Assembly (NCBI GenBank): GCA_015039365.1
Contig: WION01000137.1
Location: forward strand, 62,001-126,000
Direction: 5' to 3'
DNA length: 64,000 nucleotides
Source of the DNA: Amanita rubescens
Taxonomy: Eukaryota; Basidiomycota; Agaricomycetes; Agaricales; Amanitaceae
The notes under the pieces are model-generated. The model was not told the DNA's origin. It saw only the letters and a list, made by a program, of their open reading frames with translations, and ran no database searches. Positions 22,928 through 35,256 of this stretch are shown here, in pieces. The translations under genes and the position numbers were made by a program. Positions within the stretch are counted from its first letter, which is position 1, and every line of letters starts with the position of its first letter.

Positions 22928-24375
22928 ATGAACAGATACCGTAAGTACGCCAGTGTTCTGATACTTTGTATAATTACTCAGCAAGTTGTTCGCTTGCTTG
23001 TTAGATGATGCGAAGCAGAGGTGTAGAGACTCATACATTCGTGCGGATAGAAAGTATTCACAACCTACGGAGAGACAGCCCAGCGAATACTATTTTCCAA
23101 TCAATCGACTACCTCAAGATGTTCTCGCCGAAGTATTCGTCCAATGTCTACCCAAATTTGAATCATGGCCTAGTATCGAAGGCCGCTCAACCGAAGGCAT
23201 CGCACCTCTCCTGCTTTGTCGCGTCTGTTCTTCGTGGCGCAAACTGGTGCTTTCTGAGCCACGTCTCTGGCAAAGGTTATCCCTTTGTTTTACTACAAGG
23301 ACCGAGGAAGTCATAGCTTTGATACACGGATGGATAAAGCGATCCGGTGTGCTTCCGTTGGCGCTGAGTTTGCGTGTCGTTGTGGTAGTATACAATGACT
23401 TGCTCGTCTTCCGAGCGATGGTTGAAGCTGTGCTAGGTGCATTCGTTCAATATGCGTCAAGATGGGAGCATTTCCATTTTAGTAAGGATGACATTTCTGT
23501 CACCCTTCCTGAATTTGGAGATATGCCTCGCTTGCGTAGCTTCACCTTGTATGGGGATCATTTTGAAGATACCAAATTACGGATCTCCTCTTGGCCCATG
23601 TTGGCGGCATTAAGATGGCCTCTTCATCCCACCGCATCCTCGACTCCTAGCCCACCATGGCACCAGTTGACGCATCTTGCTCTGGGGCATCTCATGACAG
23701 CACGAGAAACACTCCTTGTCATACAATCCTGTCCGAAGCTAACAGAAATAGAAATCGAGTCCTACTACGATGAGGGCGACACCCAGGATCAAGCGCCGCG
23801 AATTGCCGTGGTAAATAACTCCCTAAGAAAATTGGTCCTCAGCGTCGATGAATCGTGCACGCGGCTTCTTAGGGGGCTCGCATTACCTGTTTTGACCGAC
23901 ATGACTCTTTGTTACGTCACCCCGTGCGTGCCGCGCGTCCACAGGGGGCTCTTGCACTTCTTCACTAGGTCTAAATGCAAACTAGACCGATTGCACCTCG
24001 TGGACCCTGCATTTGATGACGACATGCTCCTAAGGTGCCTCAAACACGACAGCTGCGCATCCATCACCGATCTGTTCCTAGAAAATATACATAATGATCC
24101 AATGGTCACAGATGCTGTCCTTGCCGCGCTCACGGACGGATAGCGACATGCTATTACCTAACTTGGCACACCTTGAATTTCATACCTGTCTTGGTGGATC
24201 GCCGGGCAGGCTGGGGACGATGCTCCTGTCGCGCTGCATTATGTGGGACGAGGAAGACCAGCTGAAGACTGAAGATCGAGCACTACTCGCTTTCCCGGCT
24301 GGATATTGCCCTCGTGGCATTAGCGGAGACTCATGGATTAAAGGTCACATTCGATGTAGACGCGTCGGATTCTGA
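22928..24375 (+). pseudogene. F-box copy 2, C-terminally truncated
   Basis: The 13-nt first exon (22928-22940, ATGAACAGATACC) and the second exon from 23005 are in frame: MNRYHDAKQRC..., F-box NRLPQDVLAEVFVQCLP, then the LRR-like body. Against copies 3-5 an 11-nt deletion near 24136 brings a TAG after LAALTDG (24141-24143), so 383 residues are encoded instead of about 460. A further 2-nt deletion near 24270 disturbs the remaining tail. It could still make a shortened F-box protein. Confidence 0.7.
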
Positions 24376-24560
24376 TCATGTCGTGCCAGATATATAATTA
24401 CAATCCTCTCAGCGCTGTATGCCTTGTACTCAAGCCAATGATGTCTTGCGATGTACGTGTGGTACTAGTGTTAGTTTGTGTTACAATAGTTTCACGTGTA
24501 AATCGTGACGTGATGTACCATCTTCGCCCGTCCAGCTTGGTCTTTTTGATTCGACCAAGC
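24376..24560 (-). pseudogene. SH3-gene tail fragment (copy 2)
   Basis: Short, diverged relative of 35150-35330, following F-box copy 2. It is recognised by 'tgttacaatagtttcacgt' and 'cttcgcccgtcca'. It holds part of the last SH3 exon only. Confidence 0.6.
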
Positions 24561-26260
24561 AGCGCTTGATTCAGCTGGCCGAAGGCGCAGGCGTAGAGGT
24601 CGGTTACTCCGTAGCTTTGCGCAGACTAAAAAACTGATTAGCGTAAGTTGCCAACACTGCTGGGCGAAGAGATCCACCGAAAATTGCAAAATTGCATACT
24701 CGCTTCAATATTGGTAGGAGCCCCAAAAACCGTAATATCTGACGGGGTTTTTATAGTCAATAATTGACAAGGACCCTTACCGGTTCAAACCCGGTAGGCG
24801 GACGTGGATTCACGATAATCATACCTAATGTTAATGGAGTATCTAAAAAAGTATCCGGTGGACCAATCGAACAGTCACGATCGGTTCAGTCATTTTTGCG
24901 CAGGGGAACGATGGTCCCGTTTTGCATCTGAAGTTCTGTTACGAACGTCCTGTCGTTCGCTCACAGTGCATCATGAACTTTCCCACCTTTGGAGCCCGCT
25001 CTCTCTACTTCCTCCCCCCCTCCTCTGCCACCGCCGCCACCATCCACTTCCATCCGCAGTTGCATCAATGTCATAGCGAACATGACACACGGTCAACAAC
25101 AGCAAACCCTTTTTGGCACCGAACGTCTCTCATGCTTGCTTGATGCATTTGAGTGTTCGGTAAATGACGAATTTTGTGGCAGATCAGGTATGCCTCGTCT
25201 CCACGTTTGCTAGACGCGGTAAGAACCGATAGAGATAGGAAGAATGGTTTAGTTTCCAGTCTCTCACTTTCGGGTTCGCGCCTTTGATAGCGAGCGATCT
25301 GTCAGTATTTTTTTCACCAGCGTATACAAGATTGTCAAAGTTTATAATATGCCAGCGTTCCAATCATCCGTGAAAACAACCATAAATCAAGACGAGAAAA
25401 GGTCACAAAAAGGAATTGTCGCACCAAGCGTGATGACACTCGATTGTGCTTTTGCTCCTTTATTTTCGACGCTTGTTTGAGCTTATTCGCGACTTAGTTC
25501 GTTCTCCAGGTCTCCATTTTTTTCTTTGCAACAACTAGTAGAATTAAGGAACGTCATGGCGTGCTACAATCTGCGACAGCAAAAACACATTAATGCGTGC
25601 CGTAGAATTCATAAGGACATAGAGGAGGGATCAAATGATCAAGTATAGATCGATGATAATAGGCGAACCAAGAAGGGGTTGAGGATGATAAATCGTTCGC
25701 GTGGCTACAAATCCGGATGCATAACTTCGCGCGATGAAATCAACCCCAAATCAGTTCACGCTTATGTAACAGGGAAAAAGCGCGTGCACCCACAATCACA
25801 TCACCGAAACAACGCAACGCCGCACTACTTGTTTCCGTTTTTTGTTGGCAGTATCACAAGGAATATTCTGATCGACTTGCGAAGGGTATATACCCATCGA
25901 TAGATGGTCGCTTGATGCAAGTGATGTTGGTAGCTAGAAGTTAGAACACGAAATAGAGGCGGAACCGATGGCAGCGTTGTTAGCCACTACGACTCGAGAC
26001 GATGCTATTGTGGATTGTTTGGTCTGCACTGATGGAAAGACGACTAGTAGTACAACGGGCAAATGCGTACCATGCATAAATCTGTTCGGACTCAAAACCA
26101 TAGTGATGCGGAACTGCGTCGGCGAGCACCGCACCAGTGTACGACAACAGGGAGTGATGTCCAATGGCAAATTGAAGGCCTTGTTTCGGTGCCATATGGT
26201 GCACGGGTTGCTTGGGTTGCTGATCAGTGATTTAACTTGCAAGTTTCATGGACGATGCCA
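24561..26260. other. 1.7-kb stretch without a supported gene
   Basis: Only short open frames on either strand, none with family features. It contains a perfect stem with a TTCAAAC loop near 24780 that looks like an isolated tRNA T-arm. Confidence 0.5.
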
Positions 26261-26264
26261 CTGC

Positions 26265-26272
26265 CTATAAAA
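26265..26272 (+). promoter_or_regulatory. TATA-like element ctataaaa
   Basis: A TATA-box-like octamer lies about 175 bp upstream of the ATG at 26447, on the same strand as the secreted-protein gene. Spacing suits a 5' UTR of about 140 nt. Assigned from sequence only. Confidence 0.45.
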
Positions 26273-26446
26273 TGGCCGCATCTTCCTCCTCAAACCCCAG
26301 CTAGTCTCCGTACTGCGTTCTCAGAGCTGGTCTCTATACGGAACCGCACCATATCCGCCTCAAAACCACTTTTTATTAGTCACTGTCCACTCAGCAGTAA
26401 GTGGCTAGACCAACTATCAACACGTTGCTCATATTCATCTGTGAAG

Positions 26447-27067
26447 ATGTTATTCTTGTACTCCCTCCTGTTTTTCGTACTTGGCACCTCGGTCGTGGCA
26501 CTTCCTGTTTCTCCGCTGACGGTCCATCTTTCTCGGAGAGGCCCCAACGAACTTAATGGCTATTGGCATGTCAGTGATCACTTCTTTAAACTCAGCCCAT
26601 ATTAATCGTTAGCAGAGCACCGGTGTGGCACGCGTCATATATATCGAGAATAATCATATTCTGGAGGCCAGTCCGAAATTCAGCAAGAACACAGATATGG
26701 ATCTTTATCACGCCACCTCTTGGAGACGGGCAACGAAGAGCTCCGTCGCAGTGAGTGGTTCACCGCAATTTTAAGTCTGGCTTTTAACATGTGGTAGGCA
26801 TTGAATCTTCCTCCAGCAACATTGGCAAATATCCCCAACACCGTGGAGCCAGTTCAGGCTAATGAAAGGTTAATGATCGGGGATCTCAAAGATGGACAGT
26901 ACCCATCTTGGTTGGACAATAAATCATCCTCAGAACTGAAACCTCCGACTCACCATCTGTCAATGGCCCCAAATGCCATTATTCAGGATAAAAAAACCAG
27001 TTCACAGAGTGGGGTGGCAGACAAGCATGGGCGCATCGAAGATTGGGTGCTTAAAAAGTCAGGCTGA
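26447..27067 (+). CDS. small secreted protein
   Basis: Three exons (26447-26569, 26613-26750, 26798-27067) join in phase to 176 residues. The N-terminus MLFLYSLLFFVLGTSVVALP is a clear signal peptide with a probable cut after VVA or ALP. A basic site, SRRG, follows near residue 31 and could be a Kex2-type processing site. No cysteine is apparent in the mature part and no known domain is recognised. Fungal small secreted proteins act in substrate use or host interaction, but nothing here decides a role. It lies among damaged F-box copies and is itself undamaged. Confidence 0.7.
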
Positions 27068-27219
27068 TATATCCACATGTGTAATTAGCGGGCCCTATGA
27101 TATATCACTTCTTCGACTGCAGTTTTCAACTAACTTAATTAGCCAATGCAACACGAAAAAATTGTTTATTACTGGTGGTACTTAAAGAGTACAAAATGAT
27201 GATGCAAGCAAACAATAGT

Positions 27220-28060
27220 GATGTGGCGGAACAACGATTCAGTATCTCTGAGAGGGAGTGATAGCAGCTGATGACTGGGCCGTGACATCTTTCGGCAGGG
27301 GTTTGGTGGGACGAAAATGCTGTTGACGCCATTGCGCAACTCGCAACAGGATCCTTGCAATAGTTCGAGTTTGAATGGCAGTGTCAACCCGTCCATCCTT
27401 GTCATCTAAACGCATACATTAGAAAAATACAAGTCAAACAGTATTAGAAAAAGGAACGTACCATCGAACCGCTTGAGCAGATCGAGCAACGTTCCGCATT
27501 CTTCCTGCGTGGAAGGAGCAGGAATCGGAGATTGAGAGGGAAGAAGCCGTTCTGCGCAATTTGTTTAGTATCATGTACAAGTCTACCGGTTCCGGAACGA
27601 CGTGCCCATCATAGCCCATTAATCACTTCATATGCTTCCTGCTTCGCCCTCGGCTCCAAAATAACATGCGAAGGATGAGCCTCGACAAAAGCTCAATACC
27701 TATACTCCAAATCCAGCTCTAAAAACGCGAAATTCAGTACCTCCCCATCTCCACAAAAAGAAAAGAAAGCCAACTCACGATCCTCATCTTCTTCTTCAAC
27801 GCCCTCCTCTTAATCGCCACACATCAAACGCATTATCAAACACCACGCTCCTCTCTTTATGATCAACCCACCACTTTCACAGGAATAACGAACCCCTTCT
27901 TGATACTCCCCGCATCGCGAAGCCACAACCCAGCTGCATCCGCCGCACCCTCCGCTGCATCTTTGTAAGAGGAGAGGAGTAACGTTATCAGGAGGAAGTT
28001 CCGATGTGTGCAGAAACAAAGAATTGAGCAATTGCAGGTTTTATTAGACATAAGAGAGCA
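27220..28060 (-). pseudogene. remnants of an unrecognised minus-strand gene
   Basis: Several exon-like runs sit in order on the minus strand: YKDAAEGAADAAGLWLRDAG (near 27960), a run with VVFDNAFDVWRLR after a frame change (near 27840), AFVEAHPSHVILEPRAK (near 27660), and a final DKDGRVDTAIQTRTIARIL exon ending at a TGA at 27239-27241. In-frame stops and frame changes break the series. I do not recognise the family. Part of this region (about 27970-28075) recurs at 33185-33285. Confidence 0.4.
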
Positions 28061-28089
28061 TTTACTTACATATAAAGTGCCTCGAGAGC

Positions 28090-28263
28090 TCATAAACAAC
28101 TGTATCCTTGGCTGGAACCTGTTCATAGTCAGTCGTGTGGTGAAGCTGAATAAAAGAGCTAATTTACCGGGATAGTACCAGAAAGTAACCGCAATAATCG
28201 CATAGATCATGCCTTCTAGCCAATTCGACTTCCCGTCTTGCACAATATACTTGACGCTGAGAA
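28090..28263 (-). pseudogene. C-terminal fragment of a vacuolar Ca2+/H+ exchanger (CAX)
   Basis: Exon 28263-28168 reads VQDGKSNWLEGMI...AIIAVTFWYYPG, the signature end of fungal CAX/VCX1 antiporters, with three to four residues missing after EGMI. A GT-AG intron leads to a short last exon ending at TGA 28090-28092 (YPGSSQGYSCL). No other CAX exon is nearby. It is an orphan 3' fragment. Confidence 0.7.
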
Positions 28264-28784
28264 CTATCACAAGTGAGTGGATGACTGTTTGCCATTGCTC
28301 CCAATTATTGGAAACGCTGCAGGACGGGTCTAGTACTCACAATATGCGGTTTGAATTGTCGCACGTTAGTACCGCTATGACTGTTTCCGTCAAGGAATCT
28401 CAGTCTCGGGGTTGCCATCGGTTCTAGTAGCAGCCGCGGTTGTTTAGGCTATCATTGACCTCCTTCCAGCGAATCGCCTGTTCGTCATTCCGTGAGTGCT
28501 GCCGACCTTATCAAGTGATGTTGCTGACTTGAAACAATTTCACTGTTGAACAAAACCCATATGAATCTATCACATTTTTCTTATCGGGTCCGTATTTGGG
28601 GTATCCTGGCACCACACAGGAAGCATCATGGGGTGAGTGCACCAAGGGCCGCCGTCCGACGGCGATCAGAGAAGAATGATGATGATGCCTATGTAGTAAT
28701 CCAAACACGTATGTAATTGGCCCTGTGCCACACGCTACCATTGACAGTCCGCTAACTCCCCACAGTGACATTGTATCCTGGGGA

Positions 28785-30273
28785 ATGAACAGATACCGTA
28801 AGTATGCCAGTGCTCTGCTAATTTGCATAATTACTCAAGTTCATCTGCTTGCTTGTTAGATGATGCGAAGAGGAGATGTAGAGACTCACTCACTCGTGCG
28901 GTTGAAAAGTATTCCCAACCTACGGAGAGACCGCCCCTGCCCAGCGAACGCCTTTTCCCGATTAATCGACTACCTCAAGATGTTCTTGCCGAAATATTCG
29001 TCCAATGTCTACCAAAAATTGAACCATGGTCTAGTATCAAAGGCCTCTCAACCAAAGACAGTCGCACCTCTCCTGCTTTGTAGCGTCTGTTCTTCATGGC
29101 GCAAGGTGGTGCTTTCTGTGCCACGTCTCTGGCAAAGGTTATCCATTCGTTTTGCACATGAAATGCCAAAATCAAATATCAAGGAAGTCATTGCTTTTGA
29201 TACACGAATGGATAACGCGAGCCGGTGTGCTTCCATTGGCACTGAGTCTTGTATCACATAGAGACCAAGCGATCGTTGAAGCTGTGCTAGATGCATTCGT
29301 TCAATATGCGTCAAGATGGGAGCATTTCCACTACCGTTATATGGGTGACATTCCTATCACCTTTCCTGAATTCGGGAGATATGCCTCACTTGCGCAGCTT
29401 CAGCTTGCGTGGCGATCATTTTGAGGATGCCAAATTACAGATCTCCTCCTGGCCCATGTTGACAACATTAAGTTGGCCTCTCCATCCTACGGCATCCCTC
29501 GAGCCCTAGCATACCATGGCACCAGTTGACGCATCTTACTCTGGAGCACTTCATGACAGCACAAGAAACACTCCTTGTCATTCAATCCTGTCCGAAGCTA
29601 ACAGAACTTGACATCGAGTCCTACTCCGACGGGGGCAACGTTCAGGATCAACCGTCACACGGAATCGCCGTGGTAAATAACTCCCTACGAAAATTGGTCC
29701 TCAACGTCGATGAATCGTGCACGCGGCTTCTTAAGGAGCTCGCATTACCCATCTTGATCGACATGACTCTTTGTTTCGTCTCCCCGTGCGTGCCGCGTGT
29801 CCACAGCGAGCTCTTGCACTTCTTCACTAGGTCTAAATGCAAACTAGACCGATTGCACCTCGTGGACCCTGAATTTTGCGACGACATGCTCCTAAGGTGC
29901 CTCGAACACGACAGCTGCACATCCATCACGGATCTGTCCATAACAAATGAATATAGGTGATCCAATGGTCACAGATGCTGTCCTTTATATGCTCACGGCC
30001 GTCCCGTCATCGGATAGCGACATGCTATTGCCTAACTTGGCACACCTTGAATTTCATATGTGTTGTAGTGCATTGCCGGGCAGGCTGGGGATGATGCTCC
30101 TGTCGCGCTGCATTATGTGGGACGAGGGAGATCGGCTGAAGACTGCGAAGATCGAGCATTACTCGCTTTCCAGGCTGGATATTGCCCTCGTGGCATTAGC
30201 GGAGACTCATGGATTAAAGGTTACATTCGATGTTGAGGAGTCGGACTCTGATCATGTCGCGTTAGAGATATAA
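28785..30273 (+). pseudogene. F-box copy 3, multiply frameshifted
   Basis: It has the conserved promoter words and first exon (28785-28797), then an in-frame F-box (NRLPQDVLAEIFVQCLP). An extra base near 29062 causes a TAG; an extra T near 29197 and further shifts near 29370, 29510 and 29955 follow. The segments between read like copies 2, 4 and 5 to a TAA at 30271-30273. It is nonfunctional as it stands. Confidence 0.85.
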
Positions 30274-30369
30274 TTACAATCCCCTCAAATAACGGCAGCG
30301 TTGTACATGCCTTAGATTCAGGCCAATGATGTCTTGCGTGTTGGGACATAGTCAATGCGGGTAATATAC

Positions 30370-30480
30370 ATGATGTTAATGTACCAGTCACAATGACAGT
30401 GTTTATTGATGTTACAATACTGGCCATCTACTTGCGTACCACCAATCTTCCCAGTGACCAAGATCTGTTGGGCAATAATC
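30370..30480 (-). pseudogene. SH3-gene tail fragment (copy 3)
   Basis: Short relative of 35210-35350 following F-box copy 3. It is heavily diverged and lacks most of the last SH3 exon. Confidence 0.5.
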
Positions 30481-30686
30481 ACATACTAAATTCGGCGGCG
30501 ACGTGGTTAGTGATTGACTTTCCATTTATATATCAGCTACACTCGGGAACGAGATCCGCTGCATTCCCACATTGGTCCTCTTTCGCATCCACTCAACGGC
30601 AAATTCTGGCAGCCCATTGAACCTGGCCCGTGCACGCTACCAACAACCCACTAACTCTGCGCATTATATCCTCATACAAGTGGGGA

Positions 30687-32144
30687 ATGAACGAGTACCG
30701 TAAGTATGCCAGTGGCTTCTGATACTTTGCTTAATTACTCAGGTTGTCCTGCTTGCTTGTTAGATGAAGCTGAAGGCGGAGGTGTAGAGACTCACTCGTT
30801 CGTGCGGTGAAAATTTATTCACAACCTACGGAGAGATCGCCCCTGCCCAGCGAACACTTTTTCCCAATTAATCGACTTCCTCAAGATGTTCTTGCCGAAG
30901 TATTCGTCCAATGTCTACCAAAAATTGAACTATGGTATAGTGCCGAAGGCCCCCCAACCGAAGACGTCGCACCTCTCCTGCTTTGTAGCGTCTGTTCTTC
31001 GTGGCGCAAGCTGGTGTTTTCTGTGCCGCGTCTCTGGCAAAGGTTATCCATTCGTTTTGCAAATGAAATATCAAAATCAAGGACCGAGGAAGTCATTGCT
31101 TTGATACACGGATGGATAAAACGATCCGGTGTGCTTCCTTTGGCACTGAGTCTTGTATCACATAGAAGCCAAGCGATCGTTGAAGCTGTGCTAGGTGCAT
31201 TCGTTCAATATGCGTCAAGATGGGAGCATTTCCACTACTGTTGTACGGATGTCATTTCCGCTATCACGTTTCCTGAATTTGGAGACCTGCCTCACTTGCG
31301 CAGCTTCAGCTTGCATGAGGGTTGTTTTGAAGATGCCAAATTACAGATCTCCTCCTGGCCCATGTTAACGGCATTAAGTTGGCCTCTCAATCCCACGGCA
31401 TCCTCGAGCCCTAGCCTACCATGGGACCAGTTGACGCATCTTACTCTGGAGCACTTCATGACAGCACGAGAAACACTCCTTGTCATCCAATACTGTCCGA
31501 AGCTAACAGAACTCGAAATCGACTCCTACGACGACAGGGGTGACATCCAGGATCAACCGCCACGCGGAATCGCTGTGGTAAATAACTGCCTACGAAGATT
31601 GGCTCTCATCGTCGAGGAATCGTGCGCGTGGCTTCTTAGAAGACTCACATTACCTGTTTTGACCGACATGGCATTTCATTTCGAATCCTGCGTGCCGCGC
31701 GTCCACAAGGAACTCTTGCACTTCTTCACTAGGTCTAAATGCAAACTAGACCGATTGCACCTCAAGGACCCTGCATTTGACGACGAGATGCTCCTGAAGT
31801 GCCTCGAACACGACAGCTGCAGGTCCATCACGGATCTGTCCCTAGCAAATGAATATAAAGAGCCTATGGTCACAGATCCTATCCTTGTCACGCTTATGGA
31901 CGTCTCGTCATCGGGTAGCGACATGGTATTACCTCACTTGGCACACCTTGAATTCCATATGTGTCTTGGTGGATCGCCGAGCATGCTGGGGTTGATGATC
32001 GTGTCGCGCTGCATTATGTGGGACGAGGAAGATCAGCTGAAGACTGTCAAGATGGTTTGTGAGTCGCTTTCCAGGTCGGACATTGTCCTCGTGGCACTAG
32101 CGGAGACTCATGGATTAAAGGCCATGATCACACTCCTCGGATGA
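30687..32144 (+). pseudogene. F-box copy 4, long frame but 5' end out of frame
   Basis: First exon ATGAACGAGTACC (30687-30699) with gtaagt donor. In exon 2 a 2-nt insertion just after the acceptor (near 30772) throws the first exon out of frame and brings an early TGA. From about 30807 an uninterrupted reading of ~445 codons follows: F-box INRLPQDVLAEVFVQCLP, then the LRR-like body, to a TGA at 32142-32144. No in-frame ATG precedes the F-box. It is either dead at the 5' end or translated from another start. The C-terminus ends earlier and differently from copy 1. Confidence 0.7.
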
Positions 32145-32229
32145 TGTCGAGTCAGAGATACATATAATTACAATCCCCTCAAATAATGCAGGGCTGTCAC
32201 TTGCCTTAGACTTAGGCCAATGATGTCAT

Positions 32230-32545
32230 ATTATACGTGTGTTGGGACATAGTTGCAGGTAGTATACATGATGTTAATGCCAGTACCAGTCACAATGTGT
32301 CCATCGATGTCAGCTTGTGCTACACTAGTTTCACGTAAGAAGCAGGGAATAGGACTGACTAGCTATATATACTTCGCCCGTCCACCAATCGCCCGAATTC
32401 TTCTCAATGACCAAGATCTTTCGTTCTCTCTGTTCAGGTCTCTCTGTTCCTGAAAACAGGTAAAATTATGGTGAGATAGAGGATAGAACAAGTCGTACAG
32501 AACATCGGCCCACTCTTCTTGCGGTCCTTGCCAGATCCTTTAAAG
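32230..32545 (-). pseudogene. SH3-gene tail fragment (copy 4)
   Basis: The best-preserved partial copy of the SH3 gene's last exon, intron and part of the preceding exon (compare 35220-35520), placed after F-box copy 4 exactly as the real gene is placed after copy 5. It has point changes and small indels. Confidence 0.75.
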
Positions 32546-33588
32546 CCGATTGACTCGGCCCCTCTTAGCTTTTGTTAACAATTCCTCGATTTCCTCGATG
32601 CGCCTCATTCGGAGTTGGGTCAACACTAGTATCTTGAGGTGTCTTTTTTTCACTGGGATTTCGAACTAGAAAAAGTAGAATTTCAACGCAAGCTACCTTG
32701 CGGCAAAAGGCCTGCACACATGCAATTACAAGATGAGATAAGTAGTGACTCCCCAGATGCGTAACGTTTGAGCGTTCGCCAGCGAACTCCTGGAGTTCCT
32801 GAAAAACTATAACCGCCCATTCATCTACGGTTAAAGTGAAAACCCCGTTATACACTTCCTCGGCTTAAAACACATCCTCTGCAAGATGAGCTAGATCGAA
32901 AATCAAATCAACGAAGTAACACACCCAACGTTTCTACAAGTGTATTTCCACACTTACTAACATCTCTTTAGCGATACTTAGTTTCTGGGGATGGCACGTG
33001 GGCGATCAGAGCTTTCGGTCTGAAAGCAATGCCGACCAGCGACCATGCTTCTTACCAAGCTCGGCAAGGGCTCCAAGACGTTTCACCTTTTTACAAGTTA
33101 GTGAGAACTGGCAGCAACAAATGAGGGAATGTTTAACTTGCTACTTCTTTTCCGCTTGGCTTGCCCAAATTTTGATGAATGCAGTAGGAGGAGAGGGAAC
33201 GGTAACGTTATCAGGAGGAACAATGTCTGCAGAAACCAAGAATTGAGCAATTGCATGTTTTATTAGAGAGCATTTGCTTACGCTGCCAGGGCATGGCAAC
33301 ACCCTCATAGCGTTATCATGACGCTACACTGTGTGCGGTCATTACAACATCTGCCGAGCCAAGATACGTTCCCACATACATTGTACAGAACGTTTAACGT
33401 TTATCTGTCACATCAATTGATCATATCATCGTGATCTGGCAAACGGCGCGCGTATGTAATCACATAACATCGGCTCTTTCGCATCCACGGAACGGCAAAT
33501 TCTGGCATTGAAGCTGGAAAGCCCGTGCACGCTACCAACAGCCCATTAAATGCGCGGAGGGCGCATTGTGTCCTCATATAGATGGGGA
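32546..33588. other. 1-kb stretch without a supported gene
   Basis: A minus-strand frame at 32565-32855 (MYNGVFTLTVDEWAVIVFQE...) is protein-like but unrecognised and lacks gene context. Positions about 33185-33285 repeat 27970-28075 ('taacgttatcaggagga'). Confidence 0.4.
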
Positions 33589-35078
33589 GTGAACGGATAC
33601 CGTAAGTATACCAGTGGCTTCTGATACTCCTTTGGATAATTACTTAGGTTGTTCGTATGCTTGTTAGATAATGCGAAGCGGAGGCGTAGAAAACTCGTTC
33701 GTGCGGTTAAAAAGTATTCAAAACCTACGGAGAGACAGCCCCTGCCCAGCGAACGCTTTTTCCCGATCAATCAACTACCTCAAGATGTTCTTGCCGAAGT
33801 ATTCGTCCATTGTCTACCGAGATCCGAATTGGCATGGTATATCATCGACGACCCCTCAACCGAAAGCGTCGCACCTCTCCTGCTCTGTAGCGTCTGTTCT
33901 TCATGGCGCGAGCTGGCGCTTTCTTTGCCGCGTCTCTGGCAAAGGTTATCCCTTCGTTTCTCAAATACAACACCAATGTCGGCATCAAAGACGGAGGAAG
34001 TCATCGCTTTGATACACGGATGGATAAAGCGATCCGGTGTGCTTCCTTTGACGCTGGGTTTGCGTGCCATTGTGATGGTATATGACGACTCGCTCGTCTT
34101 TCGAGCGATGGTTGAAGCCGTGCTAGGTGCATTCGCTCAATATGCGTCAAGATGGGAGCATTTCCACTTTACGGATGACATGTCTGTCACCCTTCCTGAA
34201 TTTGGAGATATGCCTCACTTGCGCAGCTTCAGCTTGCGTGGGGATTACGAAGATGCCACATTACAAATCTCCTCCTGGCCCATGTTGACGGCATTAAGTT
34301 GGCCTCTCCATCCCACCACATCCTCGAGTCCTAGCCCACCATGGCACCAGTTGACGCATCTTACTCTGGGACACTTCATGGCGGCACGAGAAACACTCCT
34401 CGTCATCCAATCCTGTCCAAAGTTAACAGAACTCGAAATCGAGTCCTACGACGATGAAGGCGACTTCCAGGATCGACCTCTGCGTGGACTTTTCGTGATA
34501 AACAACTGCCTACGAAAATTGGACCTCAGCATCGGAGAATCATGCGCGCAGCTTCTTAAAAGACTCACATTACCTGCTTTGGCCGACATAACTCTCAATT
34601 TCGACTCTTGCGTGCCGCGCGTCCACAGGGAGCTTTTGCGCTTCTTCACTAGGTCTAAATGCAAACTAGACCGATTGTACCTCGTGGACTCTGAATTTGA
34701 CGACGAAATGCTCCTGAAGTGCCTCGAGCACGACAGCTGCGCATCCATCACGGATCTGTCCATAGCAAATATATTTGATGACCCTATGGTCACAGATCCT
34801 GTCCTTCTCTCGCTCATGGACGTTCCGTCACCGGATAACAACATGCTATTACCTAACTTGGCACACCTTGAATTTCATATGTGTCTTGGTGGTTCGTCAG
34901 GCATGCTGGGGATGATGCTCGCATCGCGCTGCATTTTGTGGATGATGAAGATCAGCTGAAGACCGTGAAGATCGTTTGTCAGTCGCTTCCCGATCTGGAT
35001 ATCGCCCTCATGGCGTTAGCGGAGGCTCATGGATTAAACGTCACATTCGATATTATTCCCCCGGACCATGATGATTGA
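33589..35078 (+). pseudogene. F-box copy 5, start codon lost and 3' frameshift
   Basis: The usual first exon is present but begins GTGAACGGATACC (33589-33601): the ATG of the other copies is GTG. Exon 2 from 33668 is open for over 400 codons (F-box INQLPQDVLAEVFVHCLP, LRR-like body). A 1-nt deletion near 34942 gives an early TGA at 34957-34959; the family C-terminus continues in another frame to 35078. It directly precedes the complete SH3 gene, tail to tail, so this pair is the likely template of copies 2-4. Confidence 0.7.
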
Positions 35079-35256
35079 GTCTAGTCAAAAGATACATAAT
35101 TACAATCTCCTCAAATAATGGCAGTATGCCTTAGACTCGGGTAAATGATGTCTAGCGATATACATATATATATGTTGGGACATAGTTGCAGGTAGTATAC
35201 ATGATGTTAATGCCTGTACCAGTCACAATGACAGTATCCATCGATGTTAGTTTGTG

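Noticed and set aside
24770..24800. Perfect T-arm-like hairpin (ACCGG-TTCAAAC-CCGGT), suggesting a tRNA or SINE B box
   Set aside because: No matching 5' acceptor strand, D-arm or anticodon arm upstream; only the arm is present, so no tRNA gene is called.
25934..26270. Overlapping frames on both strands of about 100 codons
   Set aside because: Neither has protein-like features or a plausible gene structure; likely promoter-side sequence of the secreted-protein gene.
32565..32855. Minus-strand frame of 96 codons
   Set aside because: Reads like protein in parts but no family, start context or exons could be supported.
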